From: an uncultured Flavobacteriales bacterium
GTDB taxonomy: Bacteria; Bacteroidota; Bacteroidia; Flavobacteriales; BACL11
Reading direction: 5' to 3'
Assembly (NCBI GenBank): GCA_913063045.1
Contig: CAJXYM010000003.1
Location: forward strand, 1 to 64,000
Length of the DNA stretch: 64,000 nt
A program made the translations under genes and the position numbers. The notes under the pieces were generated by a model. The model ran no database searches, was not told the origin of the DNA, and saw only the letters and a program-made list of their open reading frames with translations. Shown piece after piece: positions 10,021 to 19,599 of this stretch; the stretch's first letter is position 1, and each line of letters begins with the position of its first letter.

Positions 10021-10984
10021 ATTATTAATTATTAGACCAAAAAATCTATTAATCATATGTTTTACTCTCTATCTAATAAAATATTCATTAATAAACCAAT
10101 TTCTACAAGCTCCTGCTTTAAATAATTTCAACTTTTTTCTTTTTGTTTTTGCAACGATTTTAATCACAGCTAGTGGCAATATTATTAATGATATTAATGA
10201 TATGAAAACAGATGAAATCAATAATAAACACAATATTCTTAATTCTAAAGGAGGAAATGTTAAGGTTGCTAAAAAATGGTTTTTTTATCTTAATTTTCTT
10301 GCTCTTTTAATTGCATCTTATTTAGCTTTTAAAATTGGTTATCCAATTTTACTCTTAATTTTTATTTTAACAGCAGTGTTATTATGGTGGTATGCAAAAT
10401 CACTTAAAAAATCTTTTCTAATAGGTAATCTTTTAGTTAGCGCCTTAATTGCTTTAAGCATTATAAACTTAATACTATTTGACATTTTACCAGTGATATA
10501 TATAAATGCTTCTTCATTAATAATTATTAAAATAATTATGGCATATTCATTATTTGCCTTTCTTGTTAATATTAAAAGAGAAATTATAAAAGACATAATA
10601 GATATAGAAGGAGATAAATCTATTAATGCTAATACAATCCCTTTAAAAATTGGTGTAGTCAAAACAAATATCATTATAAAAGCATTAAGTATTTTAACGA
10701 TAATATTAATTAGTTTCTGGCAATATTTTCAATACAGTATTTTTAAAACCTCTTTTGATCTTAGTAATTTTGGAGAAAAAGTAAATCAGATATCTATCTG
10801 GGGAACAGATGTTATTTCATTTTTCTATGTTTTTTTATTACAAATAGTATTATTTATATTTTTATATCATTGTATAAATGCAACAAGCAAAAATGATTTT
10901 ATATTTCTTAGCAGATTATCTAAAATAATAATGATTTTAGGAATAACTTCAATATCAATTTTCACTTTAATTTATTTTCAATAG
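10010..10984 (+). CDS. UbiA-family prenyltransferase
   Basis: ASGNIINDINDMKTDEINN motif; second motif KREIIKDIIDIEGD; multiple TM helices. Confidence 0.85.
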   Translation: MVNKLLIIRPKNLLIICFTLYLIKYSLINQFLQAPALNNFNFFLFVFATILITASGNIINDINDMKTDEINNKHNILNSKGGNVKVAKKWFFYLNFLALLIASYLAFKIGYPILLLIFILTAVLLWWYAKSLKKSFLIGNLLVSALIALSIINLILFDILPVIYINASSLIIIKIIMAYSLFAFLVNIKREIIKDIIDIEGDKSINANTIPLKIGVVKTNIIIKALSILTIILISFWQYFQYSIFKTSFDLSNFGEKVNQISIWGTDVISFFYVFLLQIVLFIFLYHCINATSKNDFIFLSRLSKIIMILGITSISIFTLIYFQ

Positions 10985-10985
10985 C

Positions 10986-11564
10986 ATGCTAGATTTAAAA
11001 AACTACAAAATTATTTTAGGTTCTAACTCTCCAAGAAGAAAAGAGATTTTGACTTCCATGGGTATAAGCTTTTCAATTAACGCTGCTAATATTGACGAAA
11101 AAGTTCCAAAAGATATTTCTGCTTATAATTACGCAGAGTTTCTTGCAATACAAAAATGTGATTACTTACGTCCCAATTTAAAAACTAATGAAATCCTTAT
11201 TACTGCAGATACTACAGTTTTAATTGACAATCAAATTTTAAATAAGCCTAATAATATTATTGAAGCAGGTATTATGTTAAAAAAAATATCTAGTAATAGT
11301 CATTCAGTCATAACAGGGGTTTGTATTTCAAGTACAAATAAAAAAATAACGTTTACTTGTGAAACAGAAGTGAAATTTAAAAAACTATCAAATCAAGAAA
11401 TTGAATTTTATATTAATAAATATCAGCCATTAGATAAAGCAGGCTCTTATGGAATTCAAGAATGGATTGGTTTAATTGGTGTTGAGGAAATAAAAGGATC
11501 ATATACTAATGTTGTAGGATTACCTTCATCAAAACTCTATAATGAACTTAATAAATTTATTTAG
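10986..11564 (+). CDS. maf: Maf family nucleotide pyrophosphatase
   Basis: ILGSNSPRRKEIL; ADTTVLIDN; DKAGSYGIQ. Confidence 0.92.
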   Translation: MLDLKNYKIILGSNSPRRKEILTSMGISFSINAANIDEKVPKDISAYNYAEFLAIQKCDYLRPNLKTNEILITADTTVLIDNQILNKPNNIIEAGIMLKKISSNSHSVITGVCISSTNKKITFTCETEVKFKKLSNQEIEFYINKYQPLDKAGSYGIQEWIGLIGVEEIKGSYTNVVGLPSSKLYNELNKFI

Positions 11565-11603
11565 ACCTTCTTTTTATTATCTTTGTAATCAAAATTTTTA
11601 AGA

Positions 11604-12386
11604 ATGTTCAAAATCAACTTTAAACTTATTATTTTTATTTGTCTACTGACAAGCATGTTTTACTCATGCACTCCAGTTAGTAAGATTACTTACATAAATA
11701 ATAAAACAAGTTCTTCATGGAATATCTCTCCTATCCCACCAAAACATCATATTGAAATTGGAGATATTCTAATGGTAAAAGTTATTAGTAGAAATGATGA
11801 GTCTAATAAGATGTTTAATTTAGAAACTAACACAAATACTTCAAATACTACTACCACAGCTGCCAACCTTTACCTTAACGGGTTTACTGTTAGTCAAGAA
11901 GGCACAATAGATTTACCTAATGTTGGAAAAGTTCTTTTATTGAATCAAACACTTGAACAAGCTAAACAAACGATAATGCTAGAGGCTGAAGAATTCTTAA
12001 TTGACCCATTTGTTGTAGTTAAATTAGCAAATTTTGAGGTTACTGTTTTAGGAGAAGTTAATCAACCTGGAATATACCCTGTTTATAAAGAAAACTTAAC
12101 CATATTTGATGCCCTAGCGATGGCTGCAGATATAAATGATTATGGAAATCTGCAAAAAATTAAAATAGTAAGAACGAAGAATAATAAAAAAGAGGTTAGT
12201 TTCCTAGATTTAACTGACAGTAAAATTCTTACTTCAGATTATTATTATCTCAATAATAAAGATTTAGTTTATGTACAACCTTTAAAATTTAAGGGATTAA
12301 AAAAATCTCAATCGCAGCTACTACTTTCAAGTTTAACAACAATTGCAGTACTTTTTAACGCAATTCTTAATTTCAATAAAGATTAA
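11604..12386 (+). CDS. Polysaccharide export outer-membrane lipoprotein (Wza/BexD family)
   Basis: Lipobox MFYSC; IEIGDILMVKV; VTVLGEVNQPGIYPV SLBB region; C-terminal TM. Confidence 0.85.
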   Translation: MFKINFKLIIFICLLTSMFYSCTPVSKITYINNKTSSSWNISPIPPKHHIEIGDILMVKVISRNDESNKMFNLETNTNTSNTTTTAANLYLNGFTVSQEGTIDLPNVGKVLLLNQTLEQAKQTIMLEAEEFLIDPFVVVKLANFEVTVLGEVNQPGIYPVYKENLTIFDALAMAADINDYGNLQKIKIVRTKNNKKEVSFLDLTDSKILTSDYYYLNNKDLVYVQPLKFKGLKKSQSQLLLSSLTTIAVLFNAILNFNKD

Positions 12387-12388
12387 TT

Positions 12389-14806
12389 ATGAGTGATCAA
12401 GAATTTAAAGAAGAAACAATTGACACTAAACAACTTCTTTTTAGATATTATCAATACTGGCATTATTTTCTAATCTCTATAATTGCTTTTGTTTTAATTG
12501 GGTTTATGTATAATAGATATACTAAACCTACTTATAGTGTTTCAAGTACATTACTAATAAGAGATGATAATAACACTCAGCTGGGTGCAGAGAATCTACT
12601 TGAAGGAATGGAGCTTTTTAGTGGTAAGACTAATATTAATAATGAGATTGTACTACTTAAATCATTTAGTCTAACAAATCAAGCAGTTGAAAGTCTTAAC
12701 CTTGGAGTATCCTATTATCAACATGGATTCCTTCAAAGCAATGAAGTTTTTAATAATAAACCATTTAATGTAAATGTAGATTCAAGTAATAGTCAAATAA
12801 CCGGCATTGAATTTAAAGTAAGGATTATTGATAATAAAACTTTTAATCTATCAACATCATTTGATAATCATTTTATCTACGATATAAAAAATGACAGACT
12901 TAATAAAAACAATGAAATAGATTTTGAAATAGATCAAGTTTTTAAGTTTAACTCTCAGATAAAATCAGAATATTTTTCATTTAAAATAAATAAAACAAAG
13001 ACCTTTAACCTTGAAAAAATCATTTCAAATGAAAAGGATTTTACTTTTAAACTTCATCAAAGGTCTAAGCTAGTTAGCAAATATATAGAGGAGGTTTCTA
13101 TCAATCCAATTAATAAAGAGACTTCTGTTTTAAAGTTAAAAATTACTGGAGAGACTCCTGGAAAAAATATTAAATTTCTAAATAAATTAACAGAGATCTA
13201 TATTCAAAGTGGCTTAAAGGATAAAAACATCATGGCTGTTAATACAATTAATTTTATTAATGAACAGCTTAATATAATTCAAGACTCTCTTAACTTAATT
13301 GAGAATAAACTTGAAAAATTCAAGTTAGAACATCCTAATTTAGATAATATTGAGGAGGAGTATGGTGCTTTTTTTCAAAAACAAAAGATCGATAATACTC
13401 TAGCAGAGCAAGGAACTAAAATTAAATATTACGAATCATTATTAGATTATTTAAAGACAAACAATGATGTTAATAATATTGTCTCTCCATCATCAATGGG
13501 AATACTAAATCCTGAGTTGAATACATTAATCAATCAATTATTACAATTATATTCAAGGAAGGGTGATTTGGAATTAACAAATACTGTTAAGAGTCCAAAT
13601 TTCATATCAGTTGTCTCTCAGATTTTAAATGTAAAACGAAGCTTAATAGAGAATATTCAAAACCTAATATCATCTTCAAAGATTTATGAAAATGATTTAT
13701 TAAAAAGACAGGCATCATTTAATAATAAAATTAATGAGTTACCTGAGTTTGAAAAAGAATATATCATTCTAAAAAGAAAGTTTTTACATAATGAGCAAAC
13801 TCTTATATATCTAAAAGGAAAAAAATACGAAGCTTCTTTAGCAAAGGCTGGAACTGAATCTGATCACAAGGTAATAGATTATGCAAGACTTGACAGTGAT
13901 GTACCAGTATCTCCCAAGAAAACTGTAACCTATTTTTTATCTATTCTACTTGGATTATTTCTTCCAATAATATTTATATCATTAAGAGAATTTTTCAGCA
14001 CTACAATTAAAAGTAAAAGAGATCTACAATTACATACTAATATCCCAATACTTGGGCTTATTGGTCACAATGATAAAGACTCTGGTTTAATTGTCGCTAA
14101 TAGCTCAAAATCAGTTATTTCAGAATCTTTCAGATCACTAAGAACAAATATTCAATATCTAGCTGTTGACAAAGAGCGAAAAATCATAACGATAACATCA
14201 TCTATTGGAGGAGAAGGAAAAACATTTTGCTCAATGAATATTGCATCTATATTTGCTCTCTCAGGTAAAAAAACAATTTTAATAGGAGCTGATTTAAGAA
14301 AACCAAAATTAGATTTAGAATTTGTTACTAAAAATAAGCTTGGACTAAGTAATTATTTAATTAATAAAGCTAATTTAAAAGAGGTAATTAACAGTACTGA
14401 AATAGAGCATTTAGATATTATTTTATCTGGTCCTACCCCTCCTAACCCAGCGGAACTTTTAGATAGTACTAAAATGAAAGAATTGATTAAACAACTTCAT
14501 AAGACATACGACTATGTTATCATTGACACACCTCCTATTGGACTAGTTACAGATGGGGTTATATTAATGAAAAATGCAGATATAAATTTATATGTTGTAA
14601 GACATAATTACACAAAACATCAAGCCCTATCAGTTGTTAATAATCTTCATAACAATAAACATGTAGAAAATCTTCAAATTATTATTAATGACTTTCAACA
14701 TAAAACTGGCAACTATGGATATGGTTATGGATACGGTTATGGATATGGATATGGTTACGGAGGAGGATATGGTTATTATGAAGAAGATAATCAAGAAAAA
14801 AAATAA
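12389..14806 (+). CDS. Polysaccharide biosynthesis tyrosine autokinase (Wzc/BY-kinase)
   Basis: Wzz-like N-terminal domain; Walker-like ITSSIGGEGKTFCSMNIA; IGADLRKPKLD; VIIDTPPIG; Tyr-rich tail. Confidence 0.9.
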   Translation: MSDQEFKEETIDTKQLLFRYYQYWHYFLISIIAFVLIGFMYNRYTKPTYSVSSTLLIRDDNNTQLGAENLLEGMELFSGKTNINNEIVLLKSFSLTNQAVESLNLGVSYYQHGFLQSNEVFNNKPFNVNVDSSNSQITGIEFKVRIIDNKTFNLSTSFDNHFIYDIKNDRLNKNNEIDFEIDQVFKFNSQIKSEYFSFKINKTKTFNLEKIISNEKDFTFKLHQRSKLVSKYIEEVSINPINKETSVLKLKITGETPGKNIKFLNKLTEIYIQSGLKDKNIMAVNTINFINEQLNIIQDSLNLIENKLEKFKLEHPNLDNIEEEYGAFFQKQKIDNTLAEQGTKIKYYESLLDYLKTNNDVNNIVSPSSMGILNPELNTLINQLLQLYSRKGDLELTNTVKSPNFISVVSQILNVKRSLIENIQNLISSSKIYENDLLKRQASFNNKINELPEFEKEYIILKRKFLHNEQTLIYLKGKKYEASLAKAGTESDHKVIDYARLDSDVPVSPKKTVTYFLSILLGLFLPIIFISLREFFSTTIKSKRDLQLHTNIPILGLIGHNDKDSGLIVANSSKSVISESFRSLRTNIQYLAVDKERKIITITSSIGGEGKTFCSMNIASIFALSGKKTILIGADLRKPKLDLEFVTKNKLGLSNYLINKANLKEVINSTEIEHLDIILSGPTPPNPAELLDSTKMKELIKQLHKTYDYVIIDTPPIGLVTDGVILMKNADINLYVVRHNYTKHQALSVVNNLHNNKHVENLQIIINDFQHKTGNYGYGYGYGYGYGYGYGGGYGYYEEDNQEKK
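14711..14782 (+). repeat. Hexamer-based tandem repeat (GGATAT/GGTTAT) encoding the (GY)n tail
   Basis: aactatggatatggttatggatacggttatggatatggatatggttacgg... encodes NYGYGYGYGYGYGYGYGGGYGYYEED. Confidence 0.9.
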
Positions 14807-14899
14807 TCTTTAAAATTATCTAAGACTATTTCACCACATAAAAACATCCCTCTTTTAACAGCACTAACTCCATTAATTATTCTAATTATCCTTCTTGCT

Positions 14900-16270
14900 G
14901 TGAATGTGACATTATATGCTGATGATCCATTAGCTGGCCCTAATCAATTAGCTTTACTATTAGCTGCCGCAGTAGCTTCTGTAATAAGTATATTCTATGG
15001 CGTAAGATGGAAAGACATTATCTCTCATATTAGCAAAAGTATAAGCTCAACATCTTCAGCAATAATTATTCTATTGATAATTGGTGCTTTATCTGGCTCC
15101 TGGCTTATAAGTGGTATTGTTCCTGCTATGATTTATTATGGGCTTCAAATTCTAGATCCTAAAATATTTCTTTTTGCATCTTGTATTATCTGTGCAATTG
15201 TTTCAATTGCATCAGGAAGTTCTTGGTCAACTATAGCAACAGTTGGCATTGCATTAATTGGCATAGGTAAATCAATGGGGTTTTCTGAGGGGGTGATTGC
15301 TGGTTCAATAATTTCAGGGGCTTATTTTGGAGATAAAATGTCTCCATTATCCGACACTACTAATCTTGCAGCAGCAGTAGCTGAAACTGAACTTTTTTCA
15401 CATATTAAATATATGATGTTTACTACAATCCCATCATTTATCATTACACTAGTTATTTTTCTTTTTATAGGATTTAAATTTGATTATGCTAGCACAGAAA
15501 ACATAAATCTTTTACTTGAATCAATTGATAAAACATTTAATATCAATATTTACTTATTTCTAGTTCCAATAGCAGTTATTTTTCTAATAATTAAAAAAAC
15601 ACCTGCAATTCCTGCGTTAGTTGCAGGAACACTTTTAGGTGTAATTTTTGCTATGATATTTCAGCCAAATATAATTTTAGAAGTTTCTCAGATGAAAGAA
15701 ATTTCATTTAAAGCGTATTATATGGCTGCAATTAATGCAATGGGAACAAGTATTAATATTGAAAGCAGTAATACATTAATTAATGATCTTCTTTCTTCTA
15801 AAGGGATGCATGGAATGTTAAATACAATTTGGTTAGTTGTTTGCGCCATGTCATTTGGAGGCGCTATGGAAGCAGGAGGATTATTAAGTAGAATTAGTAT
15901 ACCATTAATAAAATATGCAAAAAGCACCGGTTCTCTAATTGCTACTACATCTACAACATGTATATTTTTTAATTTAACTACATCTGATCAATATCTAAGT
16001 ATAGTTGTTCCAGGAAGAATGTTCTCAAAAAGCTATAAAGATAAGGGGTTAGCTGCTGAAAATTTAAGTAGAACTATTGAAGATAGTGGAACAGTAACAT
16101 CTGTACTTATCCCTTGGAACACATGCGGAGCTGCACAATCAGCAGTAATGGGAATAGCTACTTTATCATATCTACCATTTTGCTTTTTTAATTTGATAAG
16201 TCCAATAATGACAATTATTTATGGATATTTTGGAATTAAAATTAAAAAATTAACTAAAAATCTCGACTAA
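14900..16270 (+). CDS. nhaC: Na+/H+ antiporter NhaC family (true N-terminus probably upstream)
   Basis: SGAYFGDKMSPLSDTTNLA motif. In-frame upstream codons 14807-14899 encode SLKLSKTISPHKNIPLLTALTPLIILIILLA, which looks like the normal TM1, but contain no ATG/GTG/TTG/CTG. Confidence 0.85.
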   Translation: MNVTLYADDPLAGPNQLALLLAAAVASVISIFYGVRWKDIISHISKSISSTSSAIIILLIIGALSGSWLISGIVPAMIYYGLQILDPKIFLFASCIICAIVSIASGSSWSTIATVGIALIGIGKSMGFSEGVIAGSIISGAYFGDKMSPLSDTTNLAAAVAETELFSHIKYMMFTTIPSFIITLVIFLFIGFKFDYASTENINLLLESIDKTFNINIYLFLVPIAVIFLIIKKTPAIPALVAGTLLGVIFAMIFQPNIILEVSQMKEISFKAYYMAAINAMGTSINIESSNTLINDLLSSKGMHGMLNTIWLVVCAMSFGGAMEAGGLLSRISIPLIKYAKSTGSLIATTSTTCIFFNLTTSDQYLSIVVPGRMFSKSYKDKGLAAENLSRTIEDSGTVTSVLIPWNTCGAAQSAVMGIATLSYLPFCFFNLISPIMTIIYGYFGIKIKKLTKNLD

Positions 16271-17380
16271 CTTCTTGATAGTATAGTTGACCTCTTCTAT
16301 TGTATTAAACTTACTAAAAGAAAATCTTACAACAGTGTTTATATTATCTGGCAATAAAGATGATATTACGTGTGAACCTTGCTCACTTCCAGAAGAACAA
16401 GCACTACCTCCTGAGCAAGAAATTCCCATAATATCTAATTGAAAAAGTAACATCTCGGATATTGCATTTTGAGGAAAACTAACACTTAAAATTTTAAATA
16501 AACTTTTTTCAATATTATTAGAATCTCCAATAAAGGAAATTCCAGGTATTTTTTCTTTTAGCTGATTAATCATATGATTCTTTAAACTTTTGATATATAT
16601 AATATCTCGGTCCATAAATTCATAAGATAGCTCTAAAGCTTTTACAAGTCCAGCAATAGAGTGAATATTCTCAGTTCCAGCTCGCATATTTCTTTCTTGA
16701 GATCCTCCTAAAATAAATGGATTAATAGTTATATTTTCACTAATATAAATAAAACCTATTCCCTTTGGTCCATGAAATTTATGAGCAGAAGCAACTAAAA
16801 AATCAATATTTAAATCTTGCATATCAAAATCATAATGACCTATGGTTTGAACTGTATCAGAGTGAAAAATAGCATTATAATTTTTACAGATATCACCAAT
16901 CTTATTAATAGGTTGAATTGTTGCAATTTCATTATTAGCATGCATTATTGAAACAAATGTTCTACTATTATTAGATAATAATTTCTCTAAATGTTTTGTG
17001 TCAATATAACCATTGGAATCAAAATCAACATAAGAAAGAGTTATAAGACCTTTTTTTTCAAGATCTTCAAGAGGGTAAAGAACCGCATGATGAGATAGTT
17101 TAGAAGTAACAGCATGTTTAATTTTATTATCTAATATTCCACATTTAATCGCCATATTATCTGCTTCAGTACCCCCAGAGGTGAAAAATATATTACCAGG
17201 AGATGTATTTAAAAATGATGAGATTTTTTTCCTAGCATTTTCAATTATAGTTTTAGATTGTCTTCCTCCCTCATGAGTAGATGATGGGTTTGCATAATTA
17301 TTAGTTAAGACATCAGTCATAACCTTAATGACACTAGAGTCTAGTTGAGTAGTTGCAGCATTATCAAAATAAACTTTCAT
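16250..17380 (-). CDS. Cysteine desulfurase (NifS/IscS-like)
   Basis: MKVYFDNAATTQLD; SAHKFHGPKGIGF PLP lysine; GSACSSGSEQGSHV. Confidence 0.92.
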   Translation of the reverse strand: MKVYFDNAATTQLDSSVIKVMTDVLTNNYANPSSTHEGGRQSKTIIENARKKISSFLNTSPGNIFFTSGGTEADNMAIKCGILDNKIKHAVTSKLSHHAVLYPLEDLEKKGLITLSYVDFDSNGYIDTKHLEKLLSNNSRTFVSIMHANNEIATIQPINKIGDICKNYNAIFHSDTVQTIGHYDFDMQDLNIDFLVASAHKFHGPKGIGFIYISENITINPFILGGSQERNMRAGTENIHSIAGLVKALELSYEFMDRDIIYIKSLKNHMINQLKEKIPGISFIGDSNNIEKSLFKILSVSFPQNAISEMLLFQLDIMGISCSGGSACSSGSEQGSHVISSLLPDNINTVVRFSFSKFNTIEEVNYTIKKLVEIFS

Positions 17381-18759
17381 TATATTAAGTTATTAATTTC
17401 TTCAATAAAAGTTATAGCTAAAGAATCAGCTTTTTCCTTACTTAAACTTTCAGTGTAGATTCTGATAATAGGCTCAGTATTAGATTTTCTTAAGTGAACC
17501 CATCCTTCATCAAAATCAATTTTCACACCATCAATTGTATTAATTTTATTATTAATATATTTTTCTTGAATTTTAGATAAAATCATTGAGACGTCATGAG
17601 AGGGTTTTAGTTGAATTTTATTTTTAGAAATGAAATAATTTGTAAAAGAAGATCTCACTTTACTAACTTTAGAGTTTTTAAGTGCTAGAGAAGTTAGAAA
17701 TAATGCTATTCCAACTAATGCATCTCTTCCATAGTGTAGTTCAGGGTAAATAATCCCTCCATTACCTTCACCTCCAATAACGGCTTTAGTCTCTTTCATT
17801 TTCTCAACAACATTAACCTCACCAACTGCAGATGCAAAATAAATCCCTCCATACTTGTTTGTAATATCAGATAAAGCTCTAGTAGAAGAAAGGTTAGAAA
17901 CCGTATTCCCCTTGTTTATTGATAAAACATAATCTGCAACTGCAACTAATGTATACTCTTCTCCAAACATGGATCCATCTTCACAAACAAAGGCTAATCT
18001 ATCAACATCAGGATCAACAACAATCCCAAAATCTGCTTTCTCTTTAACAACTAAATCAGAAATATCTTTTAAATTCTCAGGTAATGGTTCTGGATTATGA
18101 GGAAAATGTCCATTAGGCTCACAAAATAACTTAACACATTCAACACCGAGTTTCTCTAAAAGTTTGGGAATAACAATTCCACCAGTAGAATTAACAGCAT
18201 CTAAAACAACTTTGTATTTTTTTGATTTAATTAATTCAACATCTACTAGATCTAATTCAAGAACTTTTTTTATATGTAAATCATTAAAAGATAAATCTAA
18301 TTTATAAGAACCTAATTTATCAACCTCTGTAAAGATAAAGTCATCATTCTCAGCAAAATTTAAAATTTTCTCACCGTCAAGAGCAGATATAAATTCACCC
18401 TTAGAATTTAAAAGCTTTAACGCATTCCATTGCTTTGGATTATGACTGGCAGTCAAAATAATTCCACCAGCAGCGTTTTGACTTTCAACGGTAACTTCAA
18501 CTGTTGGAGTAGTAGAAAGACCAATATCTAATACATTAAATCCACAGCCAATAAGTGTTCCAGAGACTATATTATTTAACATTAGCCCAGAAATACGCGC
18601 ATCTCTTCCTAAGACAATTAATTTAGAATCTAAATTCTGTTCAGAAATAAATCTAGCATATGCTGAAGTAAATCTAACAATATCAATAGGGGTTAAAGAG
18701 TCTCCAACATCTCCACCTATTGTTCCACGAATACCAGAAATTGATTTTATTAATGTCAT
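17380..18759 (-). CDS. glmM: Phosphoglucosamine mutase
   Basis: SGIRGTIGG; ILTASHNPKQWNALK; DPDVDRLA; RKSNTEPIIRIY. Confidence 0.9.
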   Translation of the reverse strand: MTLIKSISGIRGTIGGDVGDSLTPIDIVRFTSAYARFISEQNLDSKLIVLGRDARISGLMLNNIVSGTLIGCGFNVLDIGLSTTPTVEVTVESQNAAGGIILTASHNPKQWNALKLLNSKGEFISALDGEKILNFAENDDFIFTEVDKLGSYKLDLSFNDLHIKKVLELDLVDVELIKSKKYKVVLDAVNSTGGIVIPKLLEKLGVECVKLFCEPNGHFPHNPEPLPENLKDISDLVVKEKADFGIVVDPDVDRLAFVCEDGSMFGEEYTLVAVADYVLSINKGNTVSNLSSTRALSDITNKYGGIYFASAVGEVNVVEKMKETKAVIGGEGNGGIIYPELHYGRDALVGIALFLTSLALKNSKVSKVRSSFTNYFISKNKIQLKPSHDVSMILSKIQEKYINNKINTIDGVKIDFDEGWVHLRKSNTEPIIRIYTESLSKEKADSLAITFIEEINNLI

Positions 18760-18841
18760 AGATATAATTTTACTTACAAAATTACATAATTTAACAATTT
18801 GTTTGACCAGTATTTTTATCTTTGTTACATATACATAATTT

Positions 18842-19597
18842 ATGATTGATATATTAAAAAATCTTCCAAAAAGAACTGAAAAACCTAGAGATAAAGGGTT
18901 AACAATGGTAATGGATAAAGGCCTAAGTATTCGAGAGGCTGAAAATTTCCTTTCCGTAAATAGTTCTTTAACAGATATTCTAAAACTAGGTTTTGGAACA
19001 AGTATATTAACTAAAAATATAGAAGAAAAAATTCAATTATATAAAAGTGAAAATCTATTAGTTTACACTGGCGGTACTTTATTTGAAGCTTTTATTGCTA
19101 GAAACCAATTTGATGACTATTGCAGGCTTTTAGATAAACTAGATATTAATATGGTGGAAGTTTCAAATGGATCAATGGAAATTCAGCACGACCTCAAATG
19201 TGAATATATTCAAAAACTCAGCAAAAACTATACAGTTGTTAGTGAGGTTGGTAGTAAAAATGCAGAAGTCAAAATTAAAAAGAATGACTGGATTAAATGG
19301 ATGAAGAAAGAACTAGATGCAGGAAGTTGGAAAGTTATTGCTGAAGGAAGAGAAGGCGGAAATGTTGGGGTATTTAACGAAGATGGTGCCATTAAATTAG
19401 ATTTAATTTTTGATATTGTTCAAGAAATCCCGGTTAAAGATATTATTTGGGAAGCACCTCAGAAACAACAACAAGTTTGGTTTATAAATAAATTCGGTGC
19501 TAATGTAAATCTAGGTAATATAGCTCCAAAGGAAGTCATCCCATTAGAGGCTCTGCGTCTTGGGCTAAGAGGAGATACTTTTGAGAATTATTTATAA
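18842..19597 (+). CDS. Phosphosulfolactate synthase family (ComA-like)
   Basis: LPKRTEKPRDKGLTMVMDKG; GFGTSIL; VEVSNGSMEI; EGREGGNVGVF. Confidence 0.85.
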   Translation: MIDILKNLPKRTEKPRDKGLTMVMDKGLSIREAENFLSVNSSLTDILKLGFGTSILTKNIEEKIQLYKSENLLVYTGGTLFEAFIARNQFDDYCRLLDKLDINMVEVSNGSMEIQHDLKCEYIQKLSKNYTVVSEVGSKNAEVKIKKNDWIKWMKKELDAGSWKVIAEGREGGNVGVFNEDGAIKLDLIFDIVQEIPVKDIIWEAPQKQQQVWFINKFGANVNLGNIAPKEVIPLEALRLGLRGDTFENYL

Positions 19598-19599
19598 AA

